The notes under the pieces: generated by a model | What the model was told of the DNA's origin: nothing | What the model saw: the letters and a program-made list of their open reading frames with translations, nothing else | The model's database searches: none | In this document: in pieces, positions 1 through 10,200 of the stretch | Layout: the number at the start of each line of letters is the position of its first letter | Position numbering within the stretch: the first letter of the stretch is position 1 | Source: Porphyridium purpureum | Lineage: Eukaryota; Rhodophyta; Bangiophyceae; Porphyridiales; Porphyridiaceae | Assembly (NCBI GenBank): GCA_008690995.1 | Contig: VRMN01000005.1 | Location: 310,001-374,000, forward strand | DNA: 64,000 nucleotides | Direction of reading: 5' to 3' | Translations under genes and position numbers: made by a program

Positions 1-768
1 CGCTGTGTGCCTTTGGGTGTGCTCCATATGGCAGGCTTCTTGCTCACAAACATGTCTCTTGGAGCTGTCAGTGTCGCGTTTACGCACACCGTGAAGGCAA
101 CAGAACCATTCTTCTCCGTTGCGCTTTCTCCCAGTATGCTTGGTGAGGTACCCACGTGGGGCATTCTGGGCAGTCTGTTCCCCATCGTCGCCGGTGTGGT
201 GCTGGCGTCCGCGAATGAGGCCAGCTTTACGTGGTTTGGCTTTCTCAGTGCCCTTGGCTCCAATTTGGCACTGCAATCGCGAAATGTGTACTCGAAACGC
301 TTTCTGAAAAAGGGCACGCAGATCGACAACATCAACCTGTTCGCGGTCATCACGATTGTCGCCATGCTCATCATGGCGCCGCTCACGTTGCTCATTGAAG
401 GCTTCAAGCTCGGGCCGCAAACCATGGCGGCGAGCGGTTTTCCAGCTGTGAAATTATGGCGTATGCTCGTTCTTGGTGGCCTGATGCGCTGTGCGGATGT
501 GCTAGCATCATACATGATTTTGAATCGCGTCTCTCCAGTCACGCACTCGGTCGGAAATTGCGTGAAACGTGCCGTCGTGATCGTTATGTCCGTGATTGTT
601 TTTCGCACACCCCTGAACTGGCTCAACATTGTAGGCACCGTGACAGCGCTCTTGGGCGTTCTGGTCTATTCGCTCATGGTCGTGGGGTGCAAGCAAAACT
701 ATTTTGGACCAGACCACCCATTGTGCCAGCCCATCTTTGAGTCCTTTGAAGATGGTGCTGGTATCTAA
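1..768 (+). CDS. Plastid phosphate translocator (TPT/PPT/GPT family), 3' part
   Basis: The frame is already open at base 1, so the 5' end, including any transit peptide, lies outside the window; 255 residues remain. The protein is a chain of hydrophobic helices with the family's best known blocks: a FTHTVKATEPFF segment, a SRNVYSKR segment and a VPTWGILGSLFPIVAGV helix. These match plastid triose-phosphate, PEP and hexose-phosphate/phosphate antiporters of the inner envelope (established knowledge). Substrate class cannot be decided without the N-terminal half. In red algae, where starch is made in the cytosol, such carriers export triose phosphates. It converges on the GLTP-domain gene about 150 bases downstream. 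Confidence 0.88.
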   Translation, partial: RCVPLGVLHMAGFLLTNMSLGAVSVAFTHTVKATEPFFSVALSPSMLGEVPTWGILGSLFPIVAGVVLASANEASFTWFGFLSALGSNLALQSRNVYSKRFLKKGTQIDNINLFAVITIVAMLIMAPLTLLIEGFKLGPQTMAASGFPAVKLWRMLVLGGLMRCADVLASYMILNRVSPVTHSVGNCVKRAVVIVMSVIVFRTPLNWLNIVGTVTALLGVLVYSLMVVGCKQNYFGPDHPLCQPIFESFEDGAGI

Positions 769-920
769 ACTCAAGACTCCGCACGTGGGGGCAAGCCGGT
801 ACGGGCATTGCAAGCATCCAGATCATGCCTCCCAAGCACCTGTCTAGATTGGAGATAATAATGTAAAGCATGTTTCAGTCTCGGGTAATCGATCTCGATC
901 CAATCTATTGTTCGTCTACA

Positions 921-2147
921 CTACGCCTCGACCAATACAGCAGCTGCGCTCATATTCAATGCCTCTGGAAGTGCCTGACAATTCTTCACGCGCTCAATGT
1001 TGTTCACATTAAAAAAGTTAACCAACGCTGCCAGTTTGGGCCGCATGATGCGCAGGAACAAGCTAATTGCCTGCTTGACCAGCGCGTGGTCAGGCTCGTA
1101 CAAGCGATTCAGAAAGACCTCATCGCCAGGAACGGCAAATCTGATCTTTCCGGCTACCAAGCGCACGACCCAAGGATGCGCGTCGTGCAACGTGCGCTTG
1201 TATGCGACCTCCACCGAGTCTGGTAGCGAGGTGTTGTCCAGGAAGCGGGTCATCATGATCTCCACAAACTGAAGGCTGCGCTTCATCCAAATCAAACAAT
1301 CTGTACCTTCTCCCTTGGCATTCTCGCACTCGACCATGCGGTGTAGCGTCACGATGCCGTGTTTCACGCACGAAGCCTTTACCTTTGCCATTTGACTATT
1401 CCAGTCATTCTTGATGACGCTCAGCGCCCCGCCGAGGGCATCCACCACAATCAGGATTGACTGCATAGCTGTAATGAACTGGTCTGCAATCATATCGCCA
1501 GACTCCGTGACCTGCAGATTCCTCCACGCATCGATGATTGAAACAAACTGGTTCCCTTGCTCCTCTTCAAGCGTGCGCAGCCGAGCAATGAGAGCTTCGT
1601 CCGCCATCTCTATGGCTGATGGCAGCACTTTCTGGTCAAATTGCACCGAGAAGCGCACCGAGGGTCGAGATTCAGCGCGCAAGCCGAGTCCTGTGCTCAT
1701 CCGCTCGGGAATGCCCCTCTGCTCGGTGTCAACAAGATACACCAGTGCACTGCGCATGGTGGCCAACTCTGAGAGTTCATCATCGCCATCATCGTCGCCT
1801 TCGTCCAGATCTTGATCCTGGCCCGCCGCCGCCACCTGCTCAGCCAGCGTGCTTTGACGGACCGCATCGTCCGCGGCCGGCTGAAACGTGAGCGCCTCCC
1901 CGCCGAGCGACATGCGTTTGGACATTCCACACTGCCCCAGCGCGTAGTCCTGCGTCTTCGGCTCCAGAAACGCCGCCGCGTCAAACGTCCTTGGCTCATC
2001 GTGCGCATCCAGCCCTTGCGGTGCGGCGGCGTTATCAAACTTGTCGTACGCATCCACCTGCAAGGACAACCCATCAAACGCCTCGAGCTGCCCCACGCCA
2101 GCCGTCTTGGCCCTGCGATGCTTTGGTCGCGCTGCCATCTCACCCAT
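921..2147 (-). CDS. Glycolipid transfer protein (GLTP) domain protein with long acidic N-terminal extension
   Basis: The gene encodes 408 residues from an ATG at 2147; a second ATG lies three codons in. Residues about 190-400 read as a GLTP fold. The sphingolipid head-group site is largely present: Asp248 and Lys255 in KNDWNSQMAKV, Trp287 in LIWMKRSL and His324 in DAHPWVVRL. The position expected to be Asn between Asp and Lys appears to be Gln252. Canonical GLTPs are about 210 residues, so the first 190 residues are an extra region. It begins with a basic patch (RPKHRRAK) and contains an Asp/Glu-rich stretch near residues 115-130. Family role: non-vesicular transfer of glycolipids or ceramide-1-phosphate between membranes. 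It is head to head with the 2832 gene. Confidence 0.8.
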   Translation of the reverse strand: MGEMAARPKHRRAKTAGVGQLEAFDGLSLQVDAYDKFDNAAAPQGLDAHDEPRTFDAAAFLEPKTQDYALGQCGMSKRMSLGGEALTFQPAADDAVRQSTLAEQVAAAGQDQDLDEGDDDGDDELSELATMRSALVYLVDTEQRGIPERMSTGLGLRAESRPSVRFSVQFDQKVLPSAIEMADEALIARLRTLEEEQGNQFVSIIDAWRNLQVTESGDMIADQFITAMQSILIVVDALGGALSVIKNDWNSQMAKVKASCVKHGIVTLHRMVECENAKGEGTDCLIWMKRSLQFVEIMMTRFLDNTSLPDSVEVAYKRTLHDAHPWVVRLVAGKIRFAVPGDEVFLNRLYEPDHALVKQAISLFLRIMRPKLAALVNFFNVNNIERVKNCQALPEALNMSAAAVLVEA

Positions 2148-2831
2148 CCCTTAGTCCCTTCGCCTTCCCCTCCCCCTTTCTGCTCCCCCTTTCTGCTCCC
2201 CCTTTTCACTCCGCACCTAACGCCCTCCGCCCTCACCACTCACCCAGCTCACCCTACCCGACTCCCGCTTTCAGTTCCTCCACTCGCCCCATCCTTCCAA
2301 AATCGACACAACTGTACCTTCCCCCTGCCAAAGTACAGCGACCGCTCAATCACTGTACAGCCGCCGCAAAACCTGTACGTGTCCGCATCTAAAAATAGCG
2401 CGGCTTATTGCATGATGTGGCGTGATTATCGATCATGCGTGAAAACACGCGTGTGCGTGGTGAAAGCGGGGAAATTCAGAGCGCGCATGGAACGGCTTCG
2501 TGGCCGGTGTGTATGTGGATGGAGTGATTTTAGTAGAGGGAGGGCGTTGCTGATGTGCTGCGGAAGGGGGGAGCGAGAAGGCGGCAAAGTGTGTGTGTGT
2601 GTGTGTGTGTGTTGGTCTGTCACGTGGTATATTGGTGGGACAGATGGACTGTGTCGAGCGAGACGGACACGGCGTATAAAAAGGGGCGAGAGGAACCGAG
2701 AAGACTTAATCGCGCTGGGGTCGGGAGAGTAACTGCCGACGAAGGACGTAGAGGAGTTTGGAAAGCGTATCATAGCACGGCAGAGCACGGCACGGAAGAG
2801 CAGGGGAAGAGTTGCAGGGGACTACGGAAGC
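2148..2831. promoter_or_regulatory. Divergent promoter spacer with ACTGTAC motifs, TG repeat and TATA box
   Basis: This spacer separates two head-to-head genes and shows no convincing coding. ACTGTAC lies at 2311-2317 and 2352-2358; weaker CTGTAC/GTACAG cores lie at 2333 and 2373. A (TG)n tract covers about 2589-2612. TATAAAAA at 2675-2682, 157 bases before the ATG at 2832, is a likely TATA box for the rightward gene. The part next to the GLTP gene is C/T-rich on the plus strand. Confidence 0.6.
2589..2612. repeat. (TG)n microsatellite
   Basis: About 12 TG units in the divergent spacer upstream of the 2832 gene, some 65 bases before its TATA-like box. Confidence 0.95.
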
Positions 2832-3614
2832 ATGGGGATGTTTAGTTGTTTGGGCGTCGATGAGGAGGCCGAGCGGCGGGAGCGCGAGGAAATGATTGCC
2901 AAGGCGCGCGCGCAGAGCGTCGTGCTACCGGAGGAAAATGAGGCGCTCAAGGGCGCCGCTGTGGTGGGCGACGCCAAGTTTAATGCGGCGAGTCCGTGGG
3001 AAGAGGCGCGCCGCGAGCAGGCCAGGAGGGAGGCAGAGGAGGCTCGCAAGGCAAGGCAGGCAGAGGAGGCGCTGCAGAAGAGCATGAAGAGGAACGCCTC
3101 ACAAGATGCCGCGGCGGGGCCCAAGGACCGTAAGCGCCCGGCAGGCGCCGCGGGCCCAATGAAAATGCAATCCATCTTCGCCAGCTTCCGCCAGAAGTTC
3201 GAGGACAAGGCGCGCGACCCCAGTGCCGCCACCGCGGGCGAAGGCGATGCAGAGAAGCCCAAGTCTGAGTATCAGCCGCCAAAGACCATCAAGAAGGAAA
3301 ACAGTGTGGCCGCGTGGAGTCAGCGGTTTGAGAAGGGACGCGTACCCACCGCAGCCAAAGAGTACAAGAGCGAGTTTGAAAAGGAAAAGGAAACGCTGCC
3401 GATGCAAACGCTGGAAGAACGCCAGAGAGAAATCGAAAAGCGCGAGGCAGAAAAGCTCATGACAGACGAGTTCAAGGTACAAGTCGGGCTGGGCAAGGCC
3501 AATTACCGTGCGGGCTCGCAGCCCAGGGGCGCTAAGGTTCGCCGCCTGCAGCACGACCTAGCGGGCTCGACATACCACTTTGCTGGTGTTCAAAAGAATG
3601 CAGATTTTGAGTAA
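2832..3614 (+). CDS. Unrecognised charged, probably coiled-coil protein with possible N-terminal acylation site
   Basis: 260 residues from ATG at 2832, with a TATA-like box 157 bases upstream. I do not recognise a family. The start MGMFSCL has Gly2 followed by Cys6, which could support myristoylation plus palmitoylation, although residue 6 is not the preferred Ser. Residues 55-85 are an Arg/Glu/Ala-rich helix (EEARREQARREAEEARKA) typical of coiled coil. Two short modules, SIFASFRQKFEDK and AAWSQRFEKGRV, look like repeats of a Phe-containing helix. The C-terminus has a GLGKANYRAGSQPRG stretch. A peripheral membrane scaffold role is only a guess. It converges on the 3675 gene with a 60-base gap. 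Confidence 0.75.
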   Translation: MGMFSCLGVDEEAERREREEMIAKARAQSVVLPEENEALKGAAVVGDAKFNAASPWEEARREQARREAEEARKARQAEEALQKSMKRNASQDAAAGPKDRKRPAGAAGPMKMQSIFASFRQKFEDKARDPSAATAGEGDAEKPKSEYQPPKTIKKENSVAAWSQRFEKGRVPTAAKEYKSEFEKEKETLPMQTLEERQREIEKREAEKLMTDEFKVQVGLGKANYRAGSQPRGAKVRRLQHDLAGSTYHFAGVQKNADFE

Positions 3615-3674
3615 CAATTAACCATCATTAACAGCTCGGCATCCCATGACCGAATACAATTTATAGTACACACA

Positions 3675-5282
3675 CTATGTCAACACCCTGTCAGATTTAG
3701 TTCTCCGCAGTACAAAGTACGCGGCACCAACCACGGCCCCTAAGGGCAGAATTCGCCAAATCGTGTGGGCCGGGCTCACCAAGTCGTCAGAATAGAGTGG
3801 CCCATGCGATGCATCTAAGCACATCACCGTGAACGAAAACGGAAATTGTCGCGCCTGTGACGGAGCCGTCACACTATGCAGTGTGGGTGTCACCAAAAGC
3901 GAGGCGGCGCCGTTCAAAGTGACGCACTCGTGCGACACTGTAAATGCACGCGCGTCGCTGTGCACCGAAATGTTGCACCGCACACGTGACTCGTCACTGC
4001 TTCGGATAGAAACAGAACCTAGCTGCAGGGTCTTCATGGGAGGTAACCGAAACGACACCATGCCAGTCCCCATGCGAGAAACGGCGCCCACACGATATTT
4101 TGTATCTGCGTACTGTGCGTGCACTTGGCCGCCCAGTATGATTGTCTCCGGATTCAGCCCAGGCGCGGTGATTTTCGCGTTGGCGAATATTCCGAGCCCA
4201 GAGCTTGCGTGCGAAGTGGAAGCGCACTTTTTCTCCCAGGTACCGCTAATCGTGTCGAATGGAGGCACGGGTATGCTGAAATGAATGCGAACTTTTCCGG
4301 GTGCGTGGCATCGGTACAACACGAAGAACGCGTTGGATGGCTGTGTCTGTGTTTGCCGCAGTTGATTTGCACCGCGCGTGCCCCACAGCTGTGATCCGGA
4401 CGCGGCACTGCTAAACACTGCCACGGACGCCACCCGTTCGTCGCTTGAGACTATATTCGGTGGCAAGAACGCTTGCAACACGCCGTTCACTTGGAGCACG
4501 ATGTGGAGCTCCGTCTCTTCCACGTGATCCATTGCAACAGGTGGCACTGGCGAATCCAATGAGACGACCGTGGAACGCTCCGTGAACGAACCCATGTCGT
4601 AGGGGACGATGAGCTGGATTCTGCCATGCGCGCCCGCGCCGCACACTTTGAGCCAGCTGAAAGAGAGGCGCTCGCCGCTGGGCAGCGCCCAGTCAAACCG
4701 TATCACGTCTCCTTTGGAAGTCGTGTGAGCTGCATCTGTGCACAGCAAACGCACAGTGAAGTGGCCCGATGCCGAAGCCGCGTCGGACTCAAAGTCAATC
4801 ACGTGCGAGCGCGGCGCCGCGCCCAACCGAGAATTTCCCGCGTCAAATGAAACGCGCGGCGGCTGGAGCAGAGAAAGGTCTGGCGATGCGCCACTCGAGA
4901 ATGAGTCGCCCTGAGACTGAGCAGCGGCGTTCGGCGGCTGGAAGCGGAAGCGGAATTGGAGGTCTGACGAGAACTTGCCCTGCACAAAGCAGCGCGACTC
5001 TGCGAGCTGGTCGCTCTCCTGCTCGCCTTCCTGCTCGCCTTCGCGCGCTTGCAGCACGCCCGACCAACCGCCGATCCCAAGCGCGCCGGCGCGCACATCG
5101 CACGCGTGCCACACGCCAATGAGCCCTTCGCGCCCGCCTCGATACACGGCGAGCGCGTCATGACTTGTGCCTTCCACACCCAACGCTTCCAGCTCCAGCC
5201 CGCTCAGCAAATCTATCCGCGCGCCTTCCACCAGCACTGCCACCACAACCAATCCCACCCACGCTCTCCATCCGCCAATCAT
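3675..5282 (-). CDS. Unrecognised type I single-pass membrane protein
   Basis: 535 residues from an ATG at 5282. An upstream in-frame ATG at 5339 would add a Ser/Glu/Arg stretch encoded by the CT microsatellite. The internal start instead gives a clean signal peptide (MIGGWRAWVGLVVVAVLVEGA), so I prefer it. The body is beta-rich and Ser/Thr-rich with scattered cysteines, and the protein ends in one transmembrane helix (WRILPLGAVVGAAYFVL) with a short basic tail. The topology suggests ER lumen or cell surface. A segment with APGKVRIHFSIPVP faintly recalls PIG-X/PBN1-like proteins of GPI synthesis, but the diagnostic motifs are missing, so no function is assigned. Confidence 0.75.
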   Translation of the reverse strand: MIGGWRAWVGLVVVAVLVEGARIDLLSGLELEALGVEGTSHDALAVYRGGREGLIGVWHACDVRAGALGIGGWSGVLQAREGEQEGEQESDQLAESRCFVQGKFSSDLQFRFRFQPPNAAAQSQGDSFSSGASPDLSLLQPPRVSFDAGNSRLGAAPRSHVIDFESDAASASGHFTVRLLCTDAAHTTSKGDVIRFDWALPSGERLSFSWLKVCGAGAHGRIQLIVPYDMGSFTERSTVVSLDSPVPPVAMDHVEETELHIVLQVNGVLQAFLPPNIVSSDERVASVAVFSSAASGSQLWGTRGANQLRQTQTQPSNAFFVLYRCHAPGKVRIHFSIPVPPFDTISGTWEKKCASTSHASSGLGIFANAKITAPGLNPETIILGGQVHAQYADTKYRVGAVSRMGTGMVSFRLPPMKTLQLGSVSIRSSDESRVRCNISVHSDARAFTVSHECVTLNGAASLLVTPTLHSVTAPSQARQFPFSFTVMCLDASHGPLYSDDLVSPAHTIWRILPLGAVVGAAYFVLRRTKSDRVLT

Positions 5283-5283
5283 C

Positions 5284-5318
<35 letters not shown>
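5284..5318. repeat. (CT)n microsatellite at gene start
   Basis: About 35 bases of almost pure CT directly upstream of the preferred start at 5282. It lies in the predicted 5' leader of the membrane-protein gene, where on the mRNA it reads as a GA repeat. Confidence 0.95.
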
Positions 5319-5708
5319 GCTCTTACTTACACACCACATTCACCTCCTGCCGTCTGACAGTCCTTGTTCCCCTCTACACGAAAACCAGTTTCGGTCTTCC
5401 GCGCACTTCACAAGCTGCCGGTTCAAAACCAAAAAAAAAAGGTTAACCGTTTCGCCATTGTCGCATTGCAATGCAATCTTGTCAGTGGTGTACACTAGCG
5501 CGTGATGCGGCGTAGAACTGTACAAACCCTAGAGTAACTCGTATCAACCCTAGCCGCAATGCGACCAGCGCGCTCGCGCGCCGCCAATTCAAGTTCCGGA
5601 GCCGCTGCGTTGTTGGCGTGCGCAAAAACAGGGTGCTGATGCGGAAGTGTCCTCCGCGGCAACGTGCTGGCGACGGTTTGAGTGCGCAAGTTGCGCGGCA
5701 TGTGATGG

Positions 5709-5737
5709 TGCTGCTGGTGCTGCTGGTGCTGCTGGTG
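5709..5737. repeat. Short tandem repeat, 9-base unit
   Basis: Three direct copies of TGCTGCTGG followed by a partial copy, in the spacer upstream of the 5875 frame. Confidence 0.9.
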
Positions 5738-5874
5738 GGGATTGGGAATCATGTGGTCGGTTGCTGACGCAGATACACACGATGGCATCCACATATGCGC
5801 AGAATCATTGTGAGCGAGAAGGAAACACATGCTGAGTCAGGAGTTACACCGGACGACGCACACGGCACAGGACC

Positions 5875-7059
5875 ATGTTTGTTGTTGGCGCGTGGACGAG
5901 AAGTGGGATGGACAGGCGTGCAGAGGACGCAAGTTGCTGTAGGCTGGACGCTGATTTACGACATGACATGTGTGTATGGACGGTGATGGTGCTGCGACCA
6001 TGGATTCAGCACGTGGGTGGTGGGGAGGAGCTAGCTTTGCGCGGAAAAGCCAGCATGCTTGTACTCAGTTTTACTAGTGTTGCACATGTCGTCAGTTTGC
6101 TAGTTTCAAGCGACCCGAACGCTTTCAGTTCGGGCGGTGTTAGTGCGGGTTTGCGTATTTACGTGCCAAACACAGGGCGATTGCAAGGACGAGAGAATTC
6201 AAACGGTTTCCTGCGAACGAACGACAGTGGAATCTCCGACGAGAGGCGCGACGTTCGCGGGCACGCGTATATCTGGATATCGTCGTCGCCGCTCTCGCGG
6301 AAAGGCGGCCGTTCAAACAAAAGGATACCCGCGAAGCACCACTTGCGCACGAGGGAGCAAAGCGGAAAGCGCTGTTTTGCTGTCGCGTGCAGCAAAGGAA
6401 TGACCGAAATGCTCCAGAACATGACGGGGCAACCACTGCAGTCGGCTCCGCGCAGCGACGCGCGAAGGGATGCGCTGCGTTTGGTCAAGTCTGATCTCTC
6501 AAACCATCTGCAAGGGCCAGAGTCGCTCTCAGTAACGCAGAGAAAGCCCCCTGGCAGACCGCGGTTGCCTTTCTCTGGCGCGCCCGGTAGCAGCCAGTCG
6601 ATGATGTCAACGTCACACATGGTCAAGCTGATGGAGAAGGTAAAGACCGAACGCGCCGAAATCGCGTTGCCCTTGGGCGAGGGACTTGCTCGTCCGGTGC
6701 AGCGAGTCGCTTCTTCTTCGTCTTCGGCAAGTTTCTCGGGGCTAGGCTCAAAAGACAGTTCAATCTCCTCTGTTTATTCTTCCCGATGCGGATCGCCTCC
6801 TGGGCGGGAAGAGAAGGCCTTGCTGAGTGTGGCCGACACAGGCCTTCGCAAAGTATCCAGTGTTGGAAAGGGTTCATCCGATTCGGCGGCATGTCATTCC
6901 GACGCGCATCGAAACCCAACCATGTCGCTCGTGCAAGCGCTATCGCCAAAGTGCTTGCGAAGTCGAGACTTTCGGCGCTTGCCAACCATCCGTGAAGAAG
7001 ACGAAGAAGGAAGATCGTGGGACGACAGTACGGACTCTGAAGTAAGCGCCCGTGCATGA
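5875..7059 (+). CDS. Hypothetical Ser/Arg-rich protein
   Basis: 394 residues if translation starts at 5875. The part after an internal ATG at 6400 is more convincing, and that could be the true start (219 residues). No family is recognised. The second half is Ser-rich low complexity. It carries a short KPPGRPRLP stretch similar to an AT-hook core and an acidic tail (REEDEEG). An AATAAA polyadenylation-like signal at about 7125-7130 fits a transcript ending there. The 3' end faces the 3' end of Raptor. The frame stays open for 175 codons before 6400, unlikely by chance, which is why the longer version is given. Confidence 0.45.
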   Translation: MFVVGAWTRSGMDRRAEDASCCRLDADLRHDMCVWTVMVLRPWIQHVGGGEELALRGKASMLVLSFTSVAHVVSLLVSSDPNAFSSGGVSAGLRIYVPNTGRLQGRENSNGFLRTNDSGISDERRDVRGHAYIWISSSPLSRKGGRSNKRIPAKHHLRTREQSGKRCFAVACSKGMTEMLQNMTGQPLQSAPRSDARRDALRLVKSDLSNHLQGPESLSVTQRKPPGRPRLPFSGAPGSSQSMMSTSHMVKLMEKVKTERAEIALPLGEGLARPVQRVASSSSSASFSGLGSKDSSISSVYSSRCGSPPGREEKALLSVADTGLRKVSSVGKGSSDSAACHSDAHRNPTMSLVQALSPKCLRSRDFRRLPTIREEDEEGRSWDDSTDSEVSARA

Positions 7060-7283
7060 CCATTTAGCAACTGCAGAAAGTGCGAGAGATCGCAGTTTAT
7101 ATATTTATGCGCGAGAGTAAGCGAGAATAAAACACAGGCGGTGCAGCCGCGGCGGCAGCACTTGGAATCAAAGCTGTGCGAAACTGCTGGACACGCCAAG
7201 AACGCAAATTCGCAAATCGATGGGGGACAAGAAAAGCCGAAACCCCGCCGGATCCGTCATCTGACCTGCCTGTCTCATGTTGC

Positions 7284-10200
7284 TCAAGTCCCTCCGTAAA
7301 AGCTTACAATCGAATCTCCAAACCCGGCCGCAAGCATGCTTTTGCCAGGGTTGTACGCCAGCGAGGTGACAGGCCCAATTCGCGTGCTCAAGAAACCCTC
7401 ATGAAACTTGATCTCTTTACGCACATCGCCAGTGCTCGACAAAAACTTGATGCTGCGATTGGCCGACCCCGTGATGAGTGGCGAATGGTCGACGGGCCGC
7501 ACAACCATAGAGGTCAATTTACCAGGGTGCGCATTGATACTTCGAATCACGCCGCGTCCCATCATGCGGAAATCCCACACGTTCACGAGCCCGCAAAAGT
7601 CGGCCGAGTAGAGAAGCTGGCGTTCGCCAATCCTGCTCGCCCTGCTATCGTCCACACCCAGCGCCACCACCGGCACCTTGTGTGCTCTGGGAGCGACTGT
7701 GACCCTGCCATCGCCGCCCTGCGTGCGGGAGTCAAGTACGACAAGCGAGCCGTCGCTGCCGCCAACCACGTACGCGTCGCGCATATATTCATTGCGCGGA
7801 TCCCCGCCCAATACAGAAGCTACAAACGCATCCTCGGAAAGAACCGCCGACTTCCACGCACAGGTTTCCGTATGCATGTCCCATAAGCGCACTAGACTGC
7901 GTTCGCAACCACCAGTAATCATGTATTCATGCATTCCGCTCCAATGCATCGCGCATCCGTATCCAGTTTCCGTGCCCACGCTTGGCGAGCTGCTCGTAGG
8001 TATGGCAGGATTTTGACTACTACTGGTGCTATTGCTGCGGGCCCATAGTCCCAATCGGCTGGCGCTAGGTCTCAATCGATTATACGACTGCTGCACGTTC
8101 AACAGGTCAAGTTCGGCGGTACGGGACGCTGCATGGAAAGCAGACAGAAAGAACACGCGCTCGCTGACCTGATCTTTACGCCAGAGAGCGACCTGTCCAT
8201 CGGCCGAGCTGCACGCATAGACCGGTTCCTCGCAGGGCGCTCCCGTAACCGATAGGCTCGTCACTCCGTACCGCAGAGAGTCTTTGAGCCGCGGGACACC
8301 AAGAATGTCTTTTTTAGACCACTTTTCAATATCAAAGACCATGACCGTGCCTGTTGATGTTCCCATTGCAAGCAATGGATGGTGCTCAGCAAATGCCATC
8401 GACCAGATTCCGCCTTGCATTGTCTCAAAAGACGCAACTTCGTCCATTTTGGCTATATGATGCTGATGCTCACCACCACCCATCGAACCAACCGCCAATC
8501 CTGCTGCTCCTGAAATGGGCATCATGCCACCAAATGAGCCAGTTGTCGTCGACGACAACACTGCTTCTACGGGCGGGCTCTCAGGGACACTGAGAGTCGT
8601 GCTACTACTCCATACTGGCGATGTCATTGACATGCTGCCATGATTTCCATGAGCGAGGTGGTGCTGGGCAAACACTGAGGCCTCATACATCCCCATGCCT
8701 CCGGTGCTGCTCGATCGATCGTCCATGTCCATCTCGATCGAGAGAATTTCTCGACAGCTCCATTCGTAAAGCGATGGGATCTGTGCAAGGGCGCGTTGCA
8801 ACTCAGCACGCGTAGAAACGTCGAATCCCCACTGGTCTACAAAAGAGCGGGCCCCTGGTCCTTTCACTCCGCCACCCTGCCCGTGCATGTGGCCCGCAGC
8901 ACTGCTTCCGCCCAGATCACCACCTATACCATGAATGCTGTTCTGGGGTCGGTTTGGATTGAACAATCGTTGAAACAGGCTACCAACCGCCTCGAAGGAC
9001 AAAACACGAGGAAGCGAGTCATGGCCATGATGAACTGAATCCTCATCCTTGAGCCGGTCGGCAGCACTCTGTGCACCGATGCGTCCGCCGGTGGCCACTT
9101 TGCCATGTGGCTGTAGTCCGGGTGGCGCATTGCTAGCGTTGTTACAGGATCGAAGGAAGAGCCGGCGCGCGTTAGAGTCCTTGGGGAGCAACGATTCAAC
9201 GAGGGATACGCACTCGTAGCCTACAAAAGCAATCACTGGGTGTGCGTCGCTGCTAACGACATTGATGATTGACCATAGGCGCATCATTATCAGCCGATCG
9301 AGACCTAGGTCTGATGAGGCATTGCCGGACATCATTCCCGTGGATGCCGCGAGGCCGGCTTCACGTGTATCCATGTCGATGCCGTCAGGGTACTGTTCCC
9401 GAACGCCGCGGCTTGCGGTAACTACGCGCGCGTCCAGGAGAGCAGCCATTTCCGCAGCACGAGACTCTATTATCCGGCTCGAAATGAGCGCCACTTCTCT
9501 CCGGCAAAGCGGTGAAGCCTCATCATCGCAAATCGTCGTGGCAAAGTGGTCGAGCATTTGCAAACAGAGGTTTGCAAATTCTTGGATTCGCGGGTCAGGC
9601 AACGCACCCAGCTTTCGCATCAAGTCATCAGCCACTTCATCCCCATCACTGTCAAGCACATTTTGGAGTCCACTGTCATTATCGAAATCCAGCAGCTGCT
9701 GCTGACCATCATGATCCCGCCCAGAATCTTGGATCCCCTTAGATACGCTGTAGCCGCCATCTTCAGGCTGCAGAAACTCGTCGTCCGCGCGTGACTGGGA
9801 AGAAGAAGCGAGAGCGGCAGCAAACTGATGCGCTTGCAAGGACAAATAACGATAAGTTCCAATAAATGCGTTACCCAAGAGTATAGAAGCAGCTGCGCGA
9901 ACCTCCGGGAACGGATCGTTGCGCTGCAAGTCAAAAACGGTCTGCAGTAGCTCTGGGTTACGGTACACGTCGTCAACATACTCGCTTGAATATGCAATAA
10001 ACTGCGATAGGCAGAAGAGGCACCATCTACGCACGAGAGGGTGCGGATCTGACAGGCGCCGTAGACAGCCCGTTACGAATTGTGGGTCCGATGCGCACTT
10101 TTCTGGTGCATCGGAGGCCACAGTTGACAGCACAAATGCCGCCATGGCAACATGCACCGCGGATGAGGACGATGAAGAGTATCCCTTTCCAAGAAACTCA

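Larger units (their letters stand above)
5283..5874. promoter_or_regulatory. Divergent spacer with ACTGTAC motif and telo-boxes
   Basis: The spacer lies between the type I membrane-protein gene and the rightward 5875 frame. It contains an A-rich run near 5428-5438, ACTGTAC at 5517-5523, and two plant-like telo-box sequences, AAACCCTAG at 5524-5532 and AACCCTAG at 5546-5553. A 9-base unit TGCTGCTGG is repeated three times at 5709-5735. No gene is evident. Confidence 0.5.

Noticed and set aside
3675-5282. PIG-X/PBN1 (GPI mannosyltransferase subunit) identity for the type I membrane protein
   Set aside because: Topology and one short segment are suggestive, but the conserved family motifs near the membrane helix are not visible.
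5417-5427. GGTTCAAAACC, which matches a tRNA B-box
   Set aside because: Flanking bases cannot form a T stem, and no D arm or acceptor stem lies upstream.
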